Assembly: GCF_020144665.1 (NCBI RefSeq)
Contig: NZ_JAAHBQ010000029.1
Span: forward strand, 19,670 to 73,765
DNA length: 54,096 nucleotides
DNA from: Oscillatoria salina IIICB1
GTDB taxonomy: Bacteria; Cyanobacteriota; Cyanobacteriia; Cyanobacteriales; SIO1D9
Direction of reading: 5' to 3'
Made by a program: the position numbers and the translations under genes
In this document: positions 40,493 to 49,663 of the stretch, one piece after another
Numbering within the stretch: the stretch's first letter is position 1
Layout: each line of letters begins with the position of its first letter
Notes under the pieces: generated by a model
The model's database searches: none
What the model was told of the DNA's origin: nothing
What the model saw: the letters and a program-made list of their open reading frames with translations, nothing else

Positions 40493-42364
40493 GTTTCGAT
40501 TAGTTCTACTTCCCTAGAAGTTGGTCAATGGTTGTTCTTGTTCTCTCTTTTTATTGGACAAAAGTTTCCATTAGTTCAACTTCCGAAGAAGTTAGAAGAC
40601 GGACTTTCGTTATCTGCTCGTACGCAGATAATTGTTTCCATTAGTTCAACTTCCGAAGAAGTTAGAAGAGGACGATTGCAAACTGGTAGGAGGTACTCCC
40701 ATCTAGTTTCCATTAGTTCAACTTCCGAAGAAGTTAGAAGCGGGCCAGGAACTTTCGAGTTAGTAACTGAGGCATCGTTTCCATTAGTTCAACTTCCGAA
40801 GAAGTTAGAAGCTGCTCTTCTCGGATCCGCTGCCATTGGAGGAGCTCTGCTGTTTCCATTAGTTCAACTTCCGAAGAAGTTAGAAGCATACTGGGGGTGT
40901 CCGCCGGACACCGCGACTGTAACGCAGGGTTTCCATTAGTTCAACTTCCGAAGAAGTTAGAAGCGCAGAACGAGGGGCCAGCCCGTCCCGTTCGGGAGAT
41001 GTTTCCATTAGTTCAACTTCCGAAGAAGTTAGAAGTCGGAGAGTAGCACTACTACGTATTACGGGTGTCCCCCAGACACGTTTCCATTAGTTCAACTTCC
41101 GAAGAAGTTAGAAGACCCCTCAAAAAGTGGTAATCTACGTCAATGGCGTAGGTCGTTTCCATTAGTTCAACTTCCGAAGAAGTTAGAAGGGGTTTGGCTT
41201 TGGCTGTTATTTCTGTTGCTGTTTCTGCAGGTTTCCATTAGTTCAACTTCCGAAGAAGTTAGAAGAATTCATCGAGTTCTCCTTCAGGTCAACATTCAGC
41301 TTTACGTAGGGTTTCCATTAGTTCAACTTCCGAAGAAGTTAGAAGTGCAGCAGGTCCAGGAAGTCCCATTGGACATTCAGTTTCCATTAGTTCAACTTCC
41401 GAAGAAGTTAGAAGAACAGCGGTGTTGGCCAGGGCTAGATCAAGCCATAAAGAAGTTTCCATTAGTTCAACTTCCGAAGAAGTTAGAAGAAAATTACTCC
41501 AAAAAATAATCCCAATGTCTCGTTTGTTTCCATTAGTTCAACTTCCGAAGAAGTTAGAAGGAAAAGTGTTCTTGGTAAATGGGAGCGGAGAACAAATAGT
41601 TTCCATTAGTTCAACTTCCGAAGAAGTTAGAAGAGGTAAAAGAGACAGGGCACGTATTTTTTTTAGAGTTTCCATTAGTTCAACTTCCGAAGAAGTTAGA
41701 AGGTATCGCAGCCTATGGGATCGTACATGGGGTCCGACATGTTTCCATTAGTTCAACTTCCGAAGAAGTTAGAAGAGGTGGAAACACCCCGCCAGCGACC
41801 GAGTGCACGGACCTGTTTCCATTAGTTCAACTTCCGAAGAAGTTAGAAGTTTGCCGGCACTTCCCCGGAAGCAATTTTTCGGGAAGATTGGTTTCCATTA
41901 GTTCAACTTCCGAAGAAGTTAGAAGTCCATTGGATATACAAGTACGTTCCGAATTAGGGACGGAGGTTTCCATTAGTTCAACTTCCGAAGAAGTTAGAAG
42001 AGTACGTTTTTTTTCTAAACGCTAACGATTCTGAAATTCTAGTTTCCATTAGTTCAACTTCCGAAGAAGTTAGAAGTAGATGAGGTTAACCGTGTCCTCC
42101 AACAAGCCAATATGTTTCCATTAGTTCAACTTCCGAAGAAGTTAGAAGCGGACACGCGCACTGTGACTCAAGAGTGTAACAAAAAGTGTTTCCATTAGTT
42201 CAACTTCCGAAGAAGTTAGAAGAATGAATGAGGCTCACTCCCCTGAGGAGATAAGTTTCCATTAGTTCAACTTCCGAAGAAGTTAGAAGGAAGGTGCCCT
42301 TAGATATCCAGGTGCGCTCTGCTGAGTTAGTTTCCATTAGTTCAACTTCCGAAGAAGTTAGAAG
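40493..42364 (-). CRISPR. CRISPR array 1, 25 intact repeats plus a decayed terminal repeat
   Basis: The 35-bp repeat (plus strand) starts GTTTCCATTAG and ends CCGAAGAAGTTAGAAG; intact copies run from 40564 to 42364, with 24 spacers of 32-45 bases. A decayed copy at 40493-40527 (GTTTCGATTAGTTCTACTTC...) marks the old end. Read leftward, the repeat ends in AATGGAAAC, like the 8-base 5' handle of type III crRNAs (ATGGAAAC). With the promoter at 42396-42425 and the decayed repeat at the left, transcription should be from the minus strand. The interior ACTTC-CGAA-GAAGT can form a short hairpin. Confidence 0.97.
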
Positions 42365-42602
42365 AGGGTCAAGATAGAACCCGCTTGGTAACTGGATTAT
42401 AACCTAGTAAAATTCCGGGGGTCAAGGGAGTAGCCGAGTAATTGAGAATAAATGTCATTAATCACCTCGCTTGGAAGCTTGAAAGTCTTACGCTGACTGG
42501 GGTTGGTAGCACTCGACGCAAGAATGGGCATTTCAGCGATCGCGCGACTGCTACCAGAAAGGGTGAGAAAATGAGGAAACTAGGAGGGTAGGGTCTCGCT
42601 AT
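42365..42602 (-). other. Leader region of array 1
   Basis: About 240 bases between array 1 and the end of cas1b. It holds the array promoter (listed separately). GGGTCAAG occurs at 42366 and at 42419. An inverted repeat TGGTAGCA...TGCTACCA (42504-42511 / 42549-42556) may end the cas1b transcript. Confidence 0.7.
42396..42425 (-). promoter_or_regulatory. Sigma-70-type promoter for array 1 (leftward)
   Basis: On the minus strand TTGACC (42425-42420), an 18-base spacer and TATAAT (42401-42396). Transcription would begin about 7 bases further left, roughly 25 bases before the first repeat. Confidence 0.8.
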
Positions 42603-43604
42603 TTACATTTTAGACTGGATGGGGCGGTAGTTTTCTTGTTCGCCAAGGACGCAGGTGAGATATTCCCAAACTTGTAATTCCAGACAGCGTTGATAGGTAA
42701 CTTTAGCGCCAGTATGAGAATGAGTTATTTGGCTTTGTAGTTTAGTTTGCCAATGTTTGAGGAAGATTTTCAAAGCAGAAGGTTGGAGGTAGACACCACC
42801 TCGGTTGTCTGGGGCGGTAAAGTCTTCGGGGATAAAGATATTCGAGTTGAGGAGGTAGACGACTAAACTATCAACAATAGGGGCGCGGAATTCTTCAATT
42901 AAGTCGGAAACTAAGGCAGGATGGTTATGGCGAGGTGTGTGTAAGTTACCAAAGTGGGGATGAAGTCCGATCGCTTGAATTAAGGTATAAAGATTTTGGA
43001 ACACTAAGGTGTAACCTAGGCTAAGAAGACTGTTGACAGGATCGGTAGGCGGACGACGGGTGCGTTTGGTAAACTGGAAAGGGTCTTGAATTAAGGTTCC
43101 TAGTGCTTGAAAATAGATTCGAGCGCTTTGTCCTTCGTAACCGAATAAGGTGTCAATTGATTCTGCTTGTGGTATTTTGTTAATCGTGTCAGCTAATTGG
43201 GCGATCGCTTCTTTGACTTCTGTTTGTTGGTGATAACGATTTAATCTTCGCAATAGTATCCAAGAGTTAGATAGTTTCCCCGCGACGATACTTTTGGCTT
43301 GACGTAAGCGAAATTCGGGGTTAAGAGAATTTTTGACTTGCTGTTGCAGATAGTCAATTTCGGCAATTTTACCTTGCAAGCGCCCAAAGTAACGTCCCTG
43401 ATATGATAAAAACATTACAGGTATTTGTCGCCGTAGTGCTAAACTCATCGCACCGTGAGTGAGACGACAGCTACCAAATAAGACGATGTGGCTGATACGG
43501 TTGACGGGAATTGAGAGTTGGATTTCGCTGTTGTGGTATATCTGGAACTGTTGGTGCTTAACTTTGAGGGAAGCTCCTCGTTCGGTGACGTACAATACAG
43601 TCAT
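42603..43604 (-). CDS. cas1: CRISPR Cas1 (cas1b), active site intact
   Basis: 333 residues. MTVLYVTERGASLKVKHQQF, LFGYEGQSARIYFQALG (E157), FGNLHTPRHNHPALVSDLIE and EFRAPIVDSLV give the full Glu-His-Asp metal site. The closest relative in the window is the Cas1 half of RT-Cas1 (same KRTRRPP.DPVNSLLSLGYT and VYL.P.ALK motifs); cas1a is more distant. It lies on the leader side of array 1, is transcribed in the same direction, and is divergent from the STAND gene (123 bases between starts). Confidence 0.96.
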   Translation of the reverse strand: MTVLYVTERGASLKVKHQQFQIYHNSEIQLSIPVNRISHIVLFGSCRLTHGAMSLALRRQIPVMFLSYQGRYFGRLQGKIAEIDYLQQQVKNSLNPEFRLRQAKSIVAGKLSNSWILLRRLNRYHQQTEVKEAIAQLADTINKIPQAESIDTLFGYEGQSARIYFQALGTLIQDPFQFTKRTRRPPTDPVNSLLSLGYTLVFQNLYTLIQAIGLHPHFGNLHTPRHNHPALVSDLIEEFRAPIVDSLVVYLLNSNIFIPEDFTAPDNRGGVYLQPSALKIFLKHWQTKLQSQITHSHTGAKVTYQRCLELQVWEYLTCVLGEQENYRPIQSKM

Positions 43605-43727
43605 AATTCAGATTTGGTGAAATTCTGCTTACAGTTCCATGTTCGGAAGTGGGATCTGAGTTTGGATATGACTATTGGCAGTTTGGTATATAACTTAGAA
43701 TGAGAACTGCGATCTGGTATTCTAACG
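43605..43727. promoter_or_regulatory. Divergent promoter region of cas1b and the STAND gene
   Basis: Holds GGATCTGAGTTTGG at 43652 and TTGGTATATAACTTAG near 43683, imperfect versions of the GGTATCTGAGTT motif pair found upstream of cas1a and RT-cas1. Confidence 0.45.
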
Positions 43728-46700
43728 ATGGGGAAACAAAAGGGTAAGCGATCTTTAATTGCCTCAATTACAGGAATTAAGGTTGCCAAGCTGAAACTGG
43801 AACAACGCAGTCTGACTCAAAAGCATTTTGGGGAGGATTTACAAATTTCTTGGTCTACGATTAGTAAGTTTTTTAATGGTAAGCCTGTAGATCGTCGGAT
43901 TTTTGTGGAAATTTGTGAGGCTTTGGATTTAGAGTGGGAAGATATTGTTTTGCATCCAACTCTTCCTGAGTTAGAAGCGACTACGGCTGCTGCTAGTTTA
44001 CCAGATGATTTGGCTTTTGTTGAACAAAGTTCTGCTCGTGCGAGAATTGCACTTAATCCTTATATTTTACCTCTTATTCGTCGGGAAGCTTTGTTGAGTC
44101 GCTGTTTGGATGCTATTTTTCGAGGGGTGAAGGAAAAGAAGCGTCGGGTGATTTCGATTCTGGGTGCGGCGGGTTATGGTAAGAGTACGCTGTTGGGAAG
44201 TATTTACGATCGCCTCAAGGAAGATTTTACTACGGCGGCTGCTGGTTGGGTGGCTTTGGTTCGCTGCAATGATTTAATTGAGTCAGCAGAGATGTTGAGT
44301 TGGGAGTTGGGAGAGAAACTCACTGGAAAGCGTGAGTCTATTGTTGAGGTGACGCGCAAGTTAAGTCAATCTCTGGGTCGAGGTGTGCTGTTACTGGATA
44401 CTTTAGATTTAATTTTAGAACCGAAGTTAGTCCCGATTTGGCGTTGTTTGTGTATTGAGTTACTGGAAAATGAGGTAACTGTGGTTTTTACTTGTCGCGA
44501 TACTGACTTCCGCGATTTTTTCTCTCCTTATCCGGAAAGTTTTGCGGGGTTTTTCGACAGTGTGGAAAAGCAGTTGGTTAAGGAGTTTGATGATAAGGAG
44601 GTAACGGAAGCGGCTACGGCTTTTTTGCAAGGTTTAGGTACTACTGATTTGGCTGGTTGTCAAGCTTTTGCGGAAAAAATTATTGCTTTGAGTGCGGATA
44701 GTCAGTCTTTAACGGAGATTACACACAATCCTTTACTTTTGGCTTTGCTTTGCGATTTGTTTGCGAAGCAAGAAAATGTGCCGGAGGACTTGACAGTTAG
44801 CCAACTTTATGATATTTTCTGGGATTTTCGAATTAGTCAGAGTCGGAAGTTGCATGCGGATGCGAGACGAGTCGGGATAGCGAAGAAAAATCTTTGCTTG
44901 CGGCTGGCGGAAATAATGTATGGTAGTTCTAGCGATCGCCTCAGAGATTTTGTTTACGAAACGCAGCTAGAGTTAGACGAGATTGAGTTTCAAGCTTATA
45001 GCGAATTGAAAAGCGACGGTGTAATTAACGAGATTGGGGGAGAGAGACTAATTTTCTTTCACCAAACCTTCGTCGAATACGCGATCGCGCGTTGGCTTTA
45101 TTCTACACCCACCGGAGAAACCGCGCAAGTCGAACTTCTCGGCTTTCTCCAACTCGACCAAACGGCTTATACTAAACACTACTTATGGTCGGTGTTACGT
45201 CAACTTCTCAACTTAGTTAGCATTGGCGAATTTTTCCGGATTAGTCGCAACTTCAACAGACAACAAATGCTTCCATTTCGCACAGTTGCATTTGCGAGTG
45301 TTTCCCATGCCGACAGTCAAGCTTCCTCTATTTTACTCGAATTAATTCCCATTGCCTTACAACTTGGCGACGCTTACCAAAATACCTTATTAATTGCCAT
45401 TAAATCAGCATCTAATCGTCATCTTAACTCAGTTTGGTCAGTTAACTTAGCCTTACTTTCCCATTGCGATACTAGCTTAAGTAACAAAGTAGCAGAAACC
45501 GCAGGCGAACTTTTAACCCGACTCCAAATTAATCCCGGAAAAAAAATCGAACAAGCCTTAGTTACAATTCAAAATCGCCCCTTAAGTTTAGACGCTAAAG
45601 GTAACGACGAACGCAGTTACTTTTTTGGCAATCTTATTACAGCTTACGCCCAAACACCCAAAACTTTTGGCAAAAATATCGACATCGAAGTTTGTCAAAC
45701 TTTGCAACAACATTATTATAACTGCGGCAGTCAAACTCGTCGCGTAATTATCCAACTTCATTTAACACCAGATATTCCCCCAGAATTACAAATTAGTTTA
45801 TTCACAACAATTATCGCCCAACCGCCACACAATTTATTCAAAGAAAAAGAAGAGGCTTTGAGTTTATTTCAACAAGTTTTACCCAGATTAATTAATAGCA
45901 GCGACACCAGCTTTGGGAATAACTGGTTAGCCGCCCTTTATACCCCAATTCCGGGAAGATGGGAACAAGTATTAGCTGCAACGGTAGGCTTTCAAGCTAC
46001 GAAAAACCCAAGTTTAATTACAACTTTAGCAACTAATATTTTACTAGGAGATGCCCAACGAACTGGGAAGAAACTATATCTCGAACAACTCGCCCTCGAA
46101 GCAGCAATTAATTATGGCGCAGGGGAACTTTTCACTACTGCTTTATTGCAAATACCTTGTCAAGAAATTCCCTCTTCGCGCTTACCTACCGTCTCAAATT
46201 TATTAAGAAGTTTAGTAACTCAAGGTAACAATTTAGAGGGAGAATCTAGGAAAAAAATTGCGAATTGGCTATTAACTCAAATCCAACAGCATCCGAAAGA
46301 TATTTTGATTATGCTGAATGTTTTAGAGGTAGATAAAATTCTCGGAGAACAATTAGAAAAATATCTGCCTCTGCTTCAGCCAAAAGAGAGAAACTTTGTC
46401 CTGAAAAAAATTAAGTGCATTCCCGAACAAATCGAACCTTATCTCCATAGTCAGAGTCACGAAAAAGAAGCCCGTTTAGCCTTAGTTAGACTTTATCAAG
46501 CTAAATCAGAAAACCAGCCCCAACCGGAAATTATTAGTTATCTCTATAAATTCTGTTTAGATAAATCCCGCGAAGTTAGTTTAAGCGCTTCTGATGTAAT
46601 TCTTAATCGGGCGGAAAATGTAGGTTTAGACTTTGCTGAATTATTGACAATCATCGAACAATCGCCAGTTGTTGGTTGTCGCTTTAATTTGGGTAAAGCT

Positions 46701-47297
46701 TTAATTAAAAATTGTCAAGCAGGCTGGATAATTAATGAGTCAGAACTTTTAGCAATTTGTCAAGTTTTAAGTGAAGAAAATACTGACGAATTGATTCAAG
46801 TTTTCTATAAAATAGTCGATGTTTGGTCAGATACACAGCAATTTATCCCTTCAGAAGTGGCTGAGATGACTTTTAAGGTAACTGAAAGAATAATTGAGAG
46901 AAAAACAACCAAATATATAGAAACTTACTTAGCACGACCAGCTTATATTACCTTAAAAATGCTGGCTAATCTTGATGATTCTAGTTTAATAAATCGACTG
47001 GCGGATTGTACTCGTTTATTATTTAAGAATAGTAATATTAATCGTGCGATCAATAGTTTATTTGTGATTGGTTTGTTGGAAAGAATTAATCGATTTTTGC
47101 CCAATTTCCTAACGGAGATTGTCAGAGAAGATTTTCTGGAGTCAGAGAAGATGTTACCATTGACGAACATGGATGCGGCGATCGTGGCGATCGTTCATAG
47201 TCAAGGGAAAAATGCCCCTATTCTCGATGAAATTCTCCAAGGAGACTACCCCCAGCAAGTTAAGAATCACATTCTTCGCGAAAGAGAAACATCGTAG
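43728..47297 (+). CDS. STAND NTPase with N-terminal HTH and long C-terminal helical-repeat region
   Basis: 1,189 residues. Residues about 15-80 form a helix-turn-helix (LTQKHFGEDLQISWSTISKF). A NACHT/STAND NTPase follows: Walker A GAAGYGKST (146-154), Walker B GVLLLDTLD (about 218-226), the sensor-like VVFTCRDTDFRDFF, ITHNPLLLALLCDLF and FFHQTFVEYAIARWLY. From about 480 to the end the protein is helical, HEAT/ARM-like. STAND NTPases in bacteria (for example the Avs family) sense a phage protein through the C-terminal repeats and oligomerise; the effector is normally at the N-terminus, here an HTH and no nuclease. It lies between cas1b and RT-cas1. A link to CRISPR is inferred from position only. 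Confidence 0.85.
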   Translation: MGKQKGKRSLIASITGIKVAKLKLEQRSLTQKHFGEDLQISWSTISKFFNGKPVDRRIFVEICEALDLEWEDIVLHPTLPELEATTAAASLPDDLAFVEQSSARARIALNPYILPLIRREALLSRCLDAIFRGVKEKKRRVISILGAAGYGKSTLLGSIYDRLKEDFTTAAAGWVALVRCNDLIESAEMLSWELGEKLTGKRESIVEVTRKLSQSLGRGVLLLDTLDLILEPKLVPIWRCLCIELLENEVTVVFTCRDTDFRDFFSPYPESFAGFFDSVEKQLVKEFDDKEVTEAATAFLQGLGTTDLAGCQAFAEKIIALSADSQSLTEITHNPLLLALLCDLFAKQENVPEDLTVSQLYDIFWDFRISQSRKLHADARRVGIAKKNLCLRLAEIMYGSSSDRLRDFVYETQLELDEIEFQAYSELKSDGVINEIGGERLIFFHQTFVEYAIARWLYSTPTGETAQVELLGFLQLDQTAYTKHYLWSVLRQLLNLVSIGEFFRISRNFNRQQMLPFRTVAFASVSHADSQASSILLELIPIALQLGDAYQNTLLIAIKSASNRHLNSVWSVNLALLSHCDTSLSNKVAETAGELLTRLQINPGKKIEQALVTIQNRPLSLDAKGNDERSYFFGNLITAYAQTPKTFGKNIDIEVCQTLQQHYYNCGSQTRRVIIQLHLTPDIPPELQISLFTTIIAQPPHNLFKEKEEALSLFQQVLPRLINSSDTSFGNNWLAALYTPIPGRWEQVLAATVGFQATKNPSLITTLATNILLGDAQRTGKKLYLEQLALEAAINYGAGELFTTALLQIPCQEIPSSRLPTVSNLLRSLVTQGNNLEGESRKKIANWLLTQIQQHPKDILIMLNVLEVDKILGEQLEKYLPLLQPKERNFVLKKIKCIPEQIEPYLHSQSHEKEARLALVRLYQAKSENQPQPEIISYLYKFCLDKSREVSLSASDVILNRAENVGLDFAELLTIIEQSPVVGCRFNLGKALIKNCQAGWIINESELLAICQVLSEENTDELIQVFYKIVDVWSDTQQFIPSEVAEMTFKVTERIIERKTTKYIETYLARPAYITLKMLANLDDSSLINRLADCTRLLFKNSNINRAINSLFVIGLLERINRFLPNFLTEIVREDFLESEKMLPLTNMDAAIVAIVHSQGKNAPILDEILQGDYPQQVKNHILRERETS

Positions 47298-47327
47298 GGG
47301 CAATCCCCCCCGTGGTTGCCCCGATTC

Positions 47328-47587
47328 CCTCGTTTCTCGACAGAGTCGAGAAATGCTCTTGGGATGCTGGTGCCTCCACCAAAAGATGAAAAGATGACGA
47401 GGCAGAGCCTCTGGGGGTGCGTTACCCGGCTGGAGCCAGGTAACGAGGGAATATATCTATCTCCCCTCGTTTCTCGACAGAGTCGAGAAATGCTCTTGGG
47501 AGGCTGGTGCCTCCACCAAAAGATGAAAAGATGACGAGGCAGAGCCTCTAGGGGTGCGTTACCCGGCTGGAGCCAGGTAACGAGGGA
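47328..47587. repeat. Two tandem copies of a 124-bp dispersed repeat
   Basis: 47328-47450 and 47464-47587, nearly identical. Each is built of hairpins: TTTCTCGAC-AGA-GTCGAGAAA, GGAGGCTGGTGCCTCC, GAGGC-AGA-GCCTC and GTTACCCGGCTGGAGCCAGGTAAC-like. A shorter relative of the first hairpin is at about 36692. It lies between the convergent ends of the STAND gene and RT-cas1, so it may also stop transcription. Confidence 0.8.
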
Positions 47588-47595
47588 CGTTGCAT

Positions 47596-47643
47596 CCAAT
47601 CCCCAATCCCCAATCCCCAATCCCCAGTCCCCAATCCCCAATC
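47596..47643. repeat. 7-bp short tandem repeats (CCAATCC)
   Basis: Seven units of CCAATCC, one changed to CCAGTCC, ending next to the stop of RT-cas1. Typical cyanobacterial STRR. Confidence 0.85.
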
Positions 47644-47644
47644 G

Positions 47645-49627
47645 CTACTTTTTCCACTTCATCGGGCGATAAACTTCCTCTTCACCCATCAAACAAGCCA
47701 CATACTCCCAAATTTGTAATTCCAAACAACGGTGATAATTTACTTTATACCCAGTATGAGGATGAGTAATTTCCTTTTGCAACATTTTTTGCCAATGTTG
47801 AAGATACTTTTTCAGTGCATCTGGATGCAAGTATACCCCACCTCGCGCATCTGGTGGCATAAAATCTGCCAAAGTTAAGATTTCGCCATTAACTAAATAA
47901 GCTACCAAAGAATCGACAATTGGAGCGCGAAATTCTTCCATCAAATCAGAAATCAAAGCGGGATGATTTTTTTGAGGGGCGTGTAAGTTACCAAAATGAG
48001 GATGTAAGCCTACTGCTTGAACTAATGAGTAAATATTCTGGAAAATTAAAGTATACCCTAAACTCAATAAACTATTTACTGGGTCGATGGGAGGACGGCG
48101 AGTGCGTTTGTTAAACACAAAAGGTTCTTTCAATAAACTACCATATCCTTGCCAATAAATACGCGCCCCTTCTCCTTCATAACCAAATAATACTTCCAAT
48201 GATTCAGCAGTGGGTACTTTTTTAATCCATTGTTTTAGTTCGGCAATAGCTTCCTTGGCTGACTCAGTTTGGTTATTTTTGCGACGATTTAAACGTTGCA
48301 GGAGAATGCGACTGTTGTGTAACTTTCCCTCGACGATACTTTTGGCTTGCTGCAAAATAAATTCGGCTTCTAAGCAATGTTCTACTTGTGCCACTAAATA
48401 CTTAATTTCTGCCATCCCTTCGGCTTGCAAACGTCCAAAGTAGTGACCTTTTTGGGAAAGTAAAATAATGGGAATCCGTCGTTTGAGTGCCAAATTTACT
48501 GCACCTTGAGAGAGGTTACAACAGCCAAATAAAACAATGTGACTGATGCGATTTGCGGGAATAGCTATTTTTAATTCGTGATTGTGGGAAACTTGAAACT
48601 GCTGATGTTTAACGTTGATATAAGCACCTTGTTCGGTGACATATAATGTTGTCATTGCTTCACTCCAATATTGTTTAGCACTAGCTGGATTAAAAACAGT
48701 TTTGTGGCGCTTGAGACTACAAGTACGAGGTGGACGCGAAATGGGAACTATGGTTTTTTTTTTCGCTTTGGTTCGTGACTGAGGTAATTTTCGTACTGGA
48801 GGGATAATTTGTCCTGCTTGAAAACGATAACCGAGAAATTTAAATTCTTCGTGAGGGGCAAATATTTGGGTCTTTTCTGGTTGTAAGGTGAGGTAAATGT
48901 CTCGCAGCCAGTAACGTAGTAAATGCAAAATGCGGGTGGCTTCTAGCAATCCTGGGGTGGCAATGACAAAATCATCTCCATAGCGGACTAATTTGATGTC
49001 TAAGTCGAGACATTTAGCATCAAATTCGCTTAAATACAAGTTGGCTAAGGCACCGGAAAGAATGCCTCCTTGTAAGACTCCTTTTATCCAATGTAAGCGC
49101 CGTTGTTGGATGATTACGCCACTTTTTAGTTGTTGTTCGATTAGGCGCAATGTTGTCGGTTCGAGTGAGATTTTTTCTAATTGGGTTAGTAATAATGCCC
49201 AAGAAAGGTTGTCGAAGAATTGAGCGATGTCGGCTTTGATTATCCAGACGGGTTGGGCTGTATAAAATTGGGCAAAATAGTCGATTGCTTGTTTGACACC
49301 GTTACCGGGACGATATGCGAAGGAACAGTTACTGAAGGTTTCTTCTAAGGCTGGATAAATTGATTGTAAGAGTAAGCGTTGGACGATACGATCTTTGACG
49401 GTGGGAATTCCTACTAATCTGTAGCCGCCGCTTTTTTTCTTGAGGTAAAAGCCTTTGGCTGGATAGGCTAGATAGGTTTCTTGTTGTAGCTGGTGTTGCA
49501 GAAAAGGTAGTTCTTGGTTAACTATTCCGCTAAATAAGTCGGTGGTAATTCCGTCAATTCCTGCGGCTTGGGTGCGTTGGCGAACTATTTCCCATGCTGC
49601 TTCTAGGTGTATGAGGGAGATGTCCAT
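47645..49627 (-). CDS. Reverse transcriptase-Cas1 fusion
   Basis: 660 residues. Residues 1-310 are a group-II-intron-like RT: GIDGITTDLF, FYLKKKSGGYRLVGIPTVKD, IKADIAQFFDN, GVLQGGILSGALANLYLSEF and VRYGDDFVIA (Y216, G217, D218, D219). Then come a basic linker and a complete Cas1 from M325: LFGYEGEGARIYW (E484), FGNLHAPQ (H549) and ISDLMEEFRAPIVDSLV (D561). Both active sites are intact. There is no Cas6 domain. RT-Cas1 proteins let type III systems take spacers from RNA. It is transcribed leftward and lies beyond the trailer end of array 2. Confidence 0.96.
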   Translation of the reverse strand: MDISLIHLEAAWEIVRQRTQAAGIDGITTDLFSGIVNQELPFLQHQLQQETYLAYPAKGFYLKKKSGGYRLVGIPTVKDRIVQRLLLQSIYPALEETFSNCSFAYRPGNGVKQAIDYFAQFYTAQPVWIIKADIAQFFDNLSWALLLTQLEKISLEPTTLRLIEQQLKSGVIIQQRRLHWIKGVLQGGILSGALANLYLSEFDAKCLDLDIKLVRYGDDFVIATPGLLEATRILHLLRYWLRDIYLTLQPEKTQIFAPHEEFKFLGYRFQAGQIIPPVRKLPQSRTKAKKKTIVPISRPPRTCSLKRHKTVFNPASAKQYWSEAMTTLYVTEQGAYINVKHQQFQVSHNHELKIAIPANRISHIVLFGCCNLSQGAVNLALKRRIPIILLSQKGHYFGRLQAEGMAEIKYLVAQVEHCLEAEFILQQAKSIVEGKLHNSRILLQRLNRRKNNQTESAKEAIAELKQWIKKVPTAESLEVLFGYEGEGARIYWQGYGSLLKEPFVFNKRTRRPPIDPVNSLLSLGYTLIFQNIYSLVQAVGLHPHFGNLHAPQKNHPALISDLMEEFRAPIVDSLVAYLVNGEILTLADFMPPDARGGVYLHPDALKKYLQHWQKMLQKEITHPHTGYKVNYHRCLELQIWEYVACLMGEEEVYRPMKWKK

Positions 49628-49663
49628 TTGGTTGTGTATTTGGAGGTTCTTTTTTCATTCTCC

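Noticed and set aside
40532-41751. Open frames in array 1 (VSISSTSEEVR, FPLVQLPKKLE)
   Set aside because: Readings of the CRISPR repeat; not genes.
42549-42556. tRNA-like structure in the array 1 leader region
   Set aside because: The TGGTAGCA/TGCTACCA pair is only an inverted repeat; no cloverleaf or T-loop could be made.
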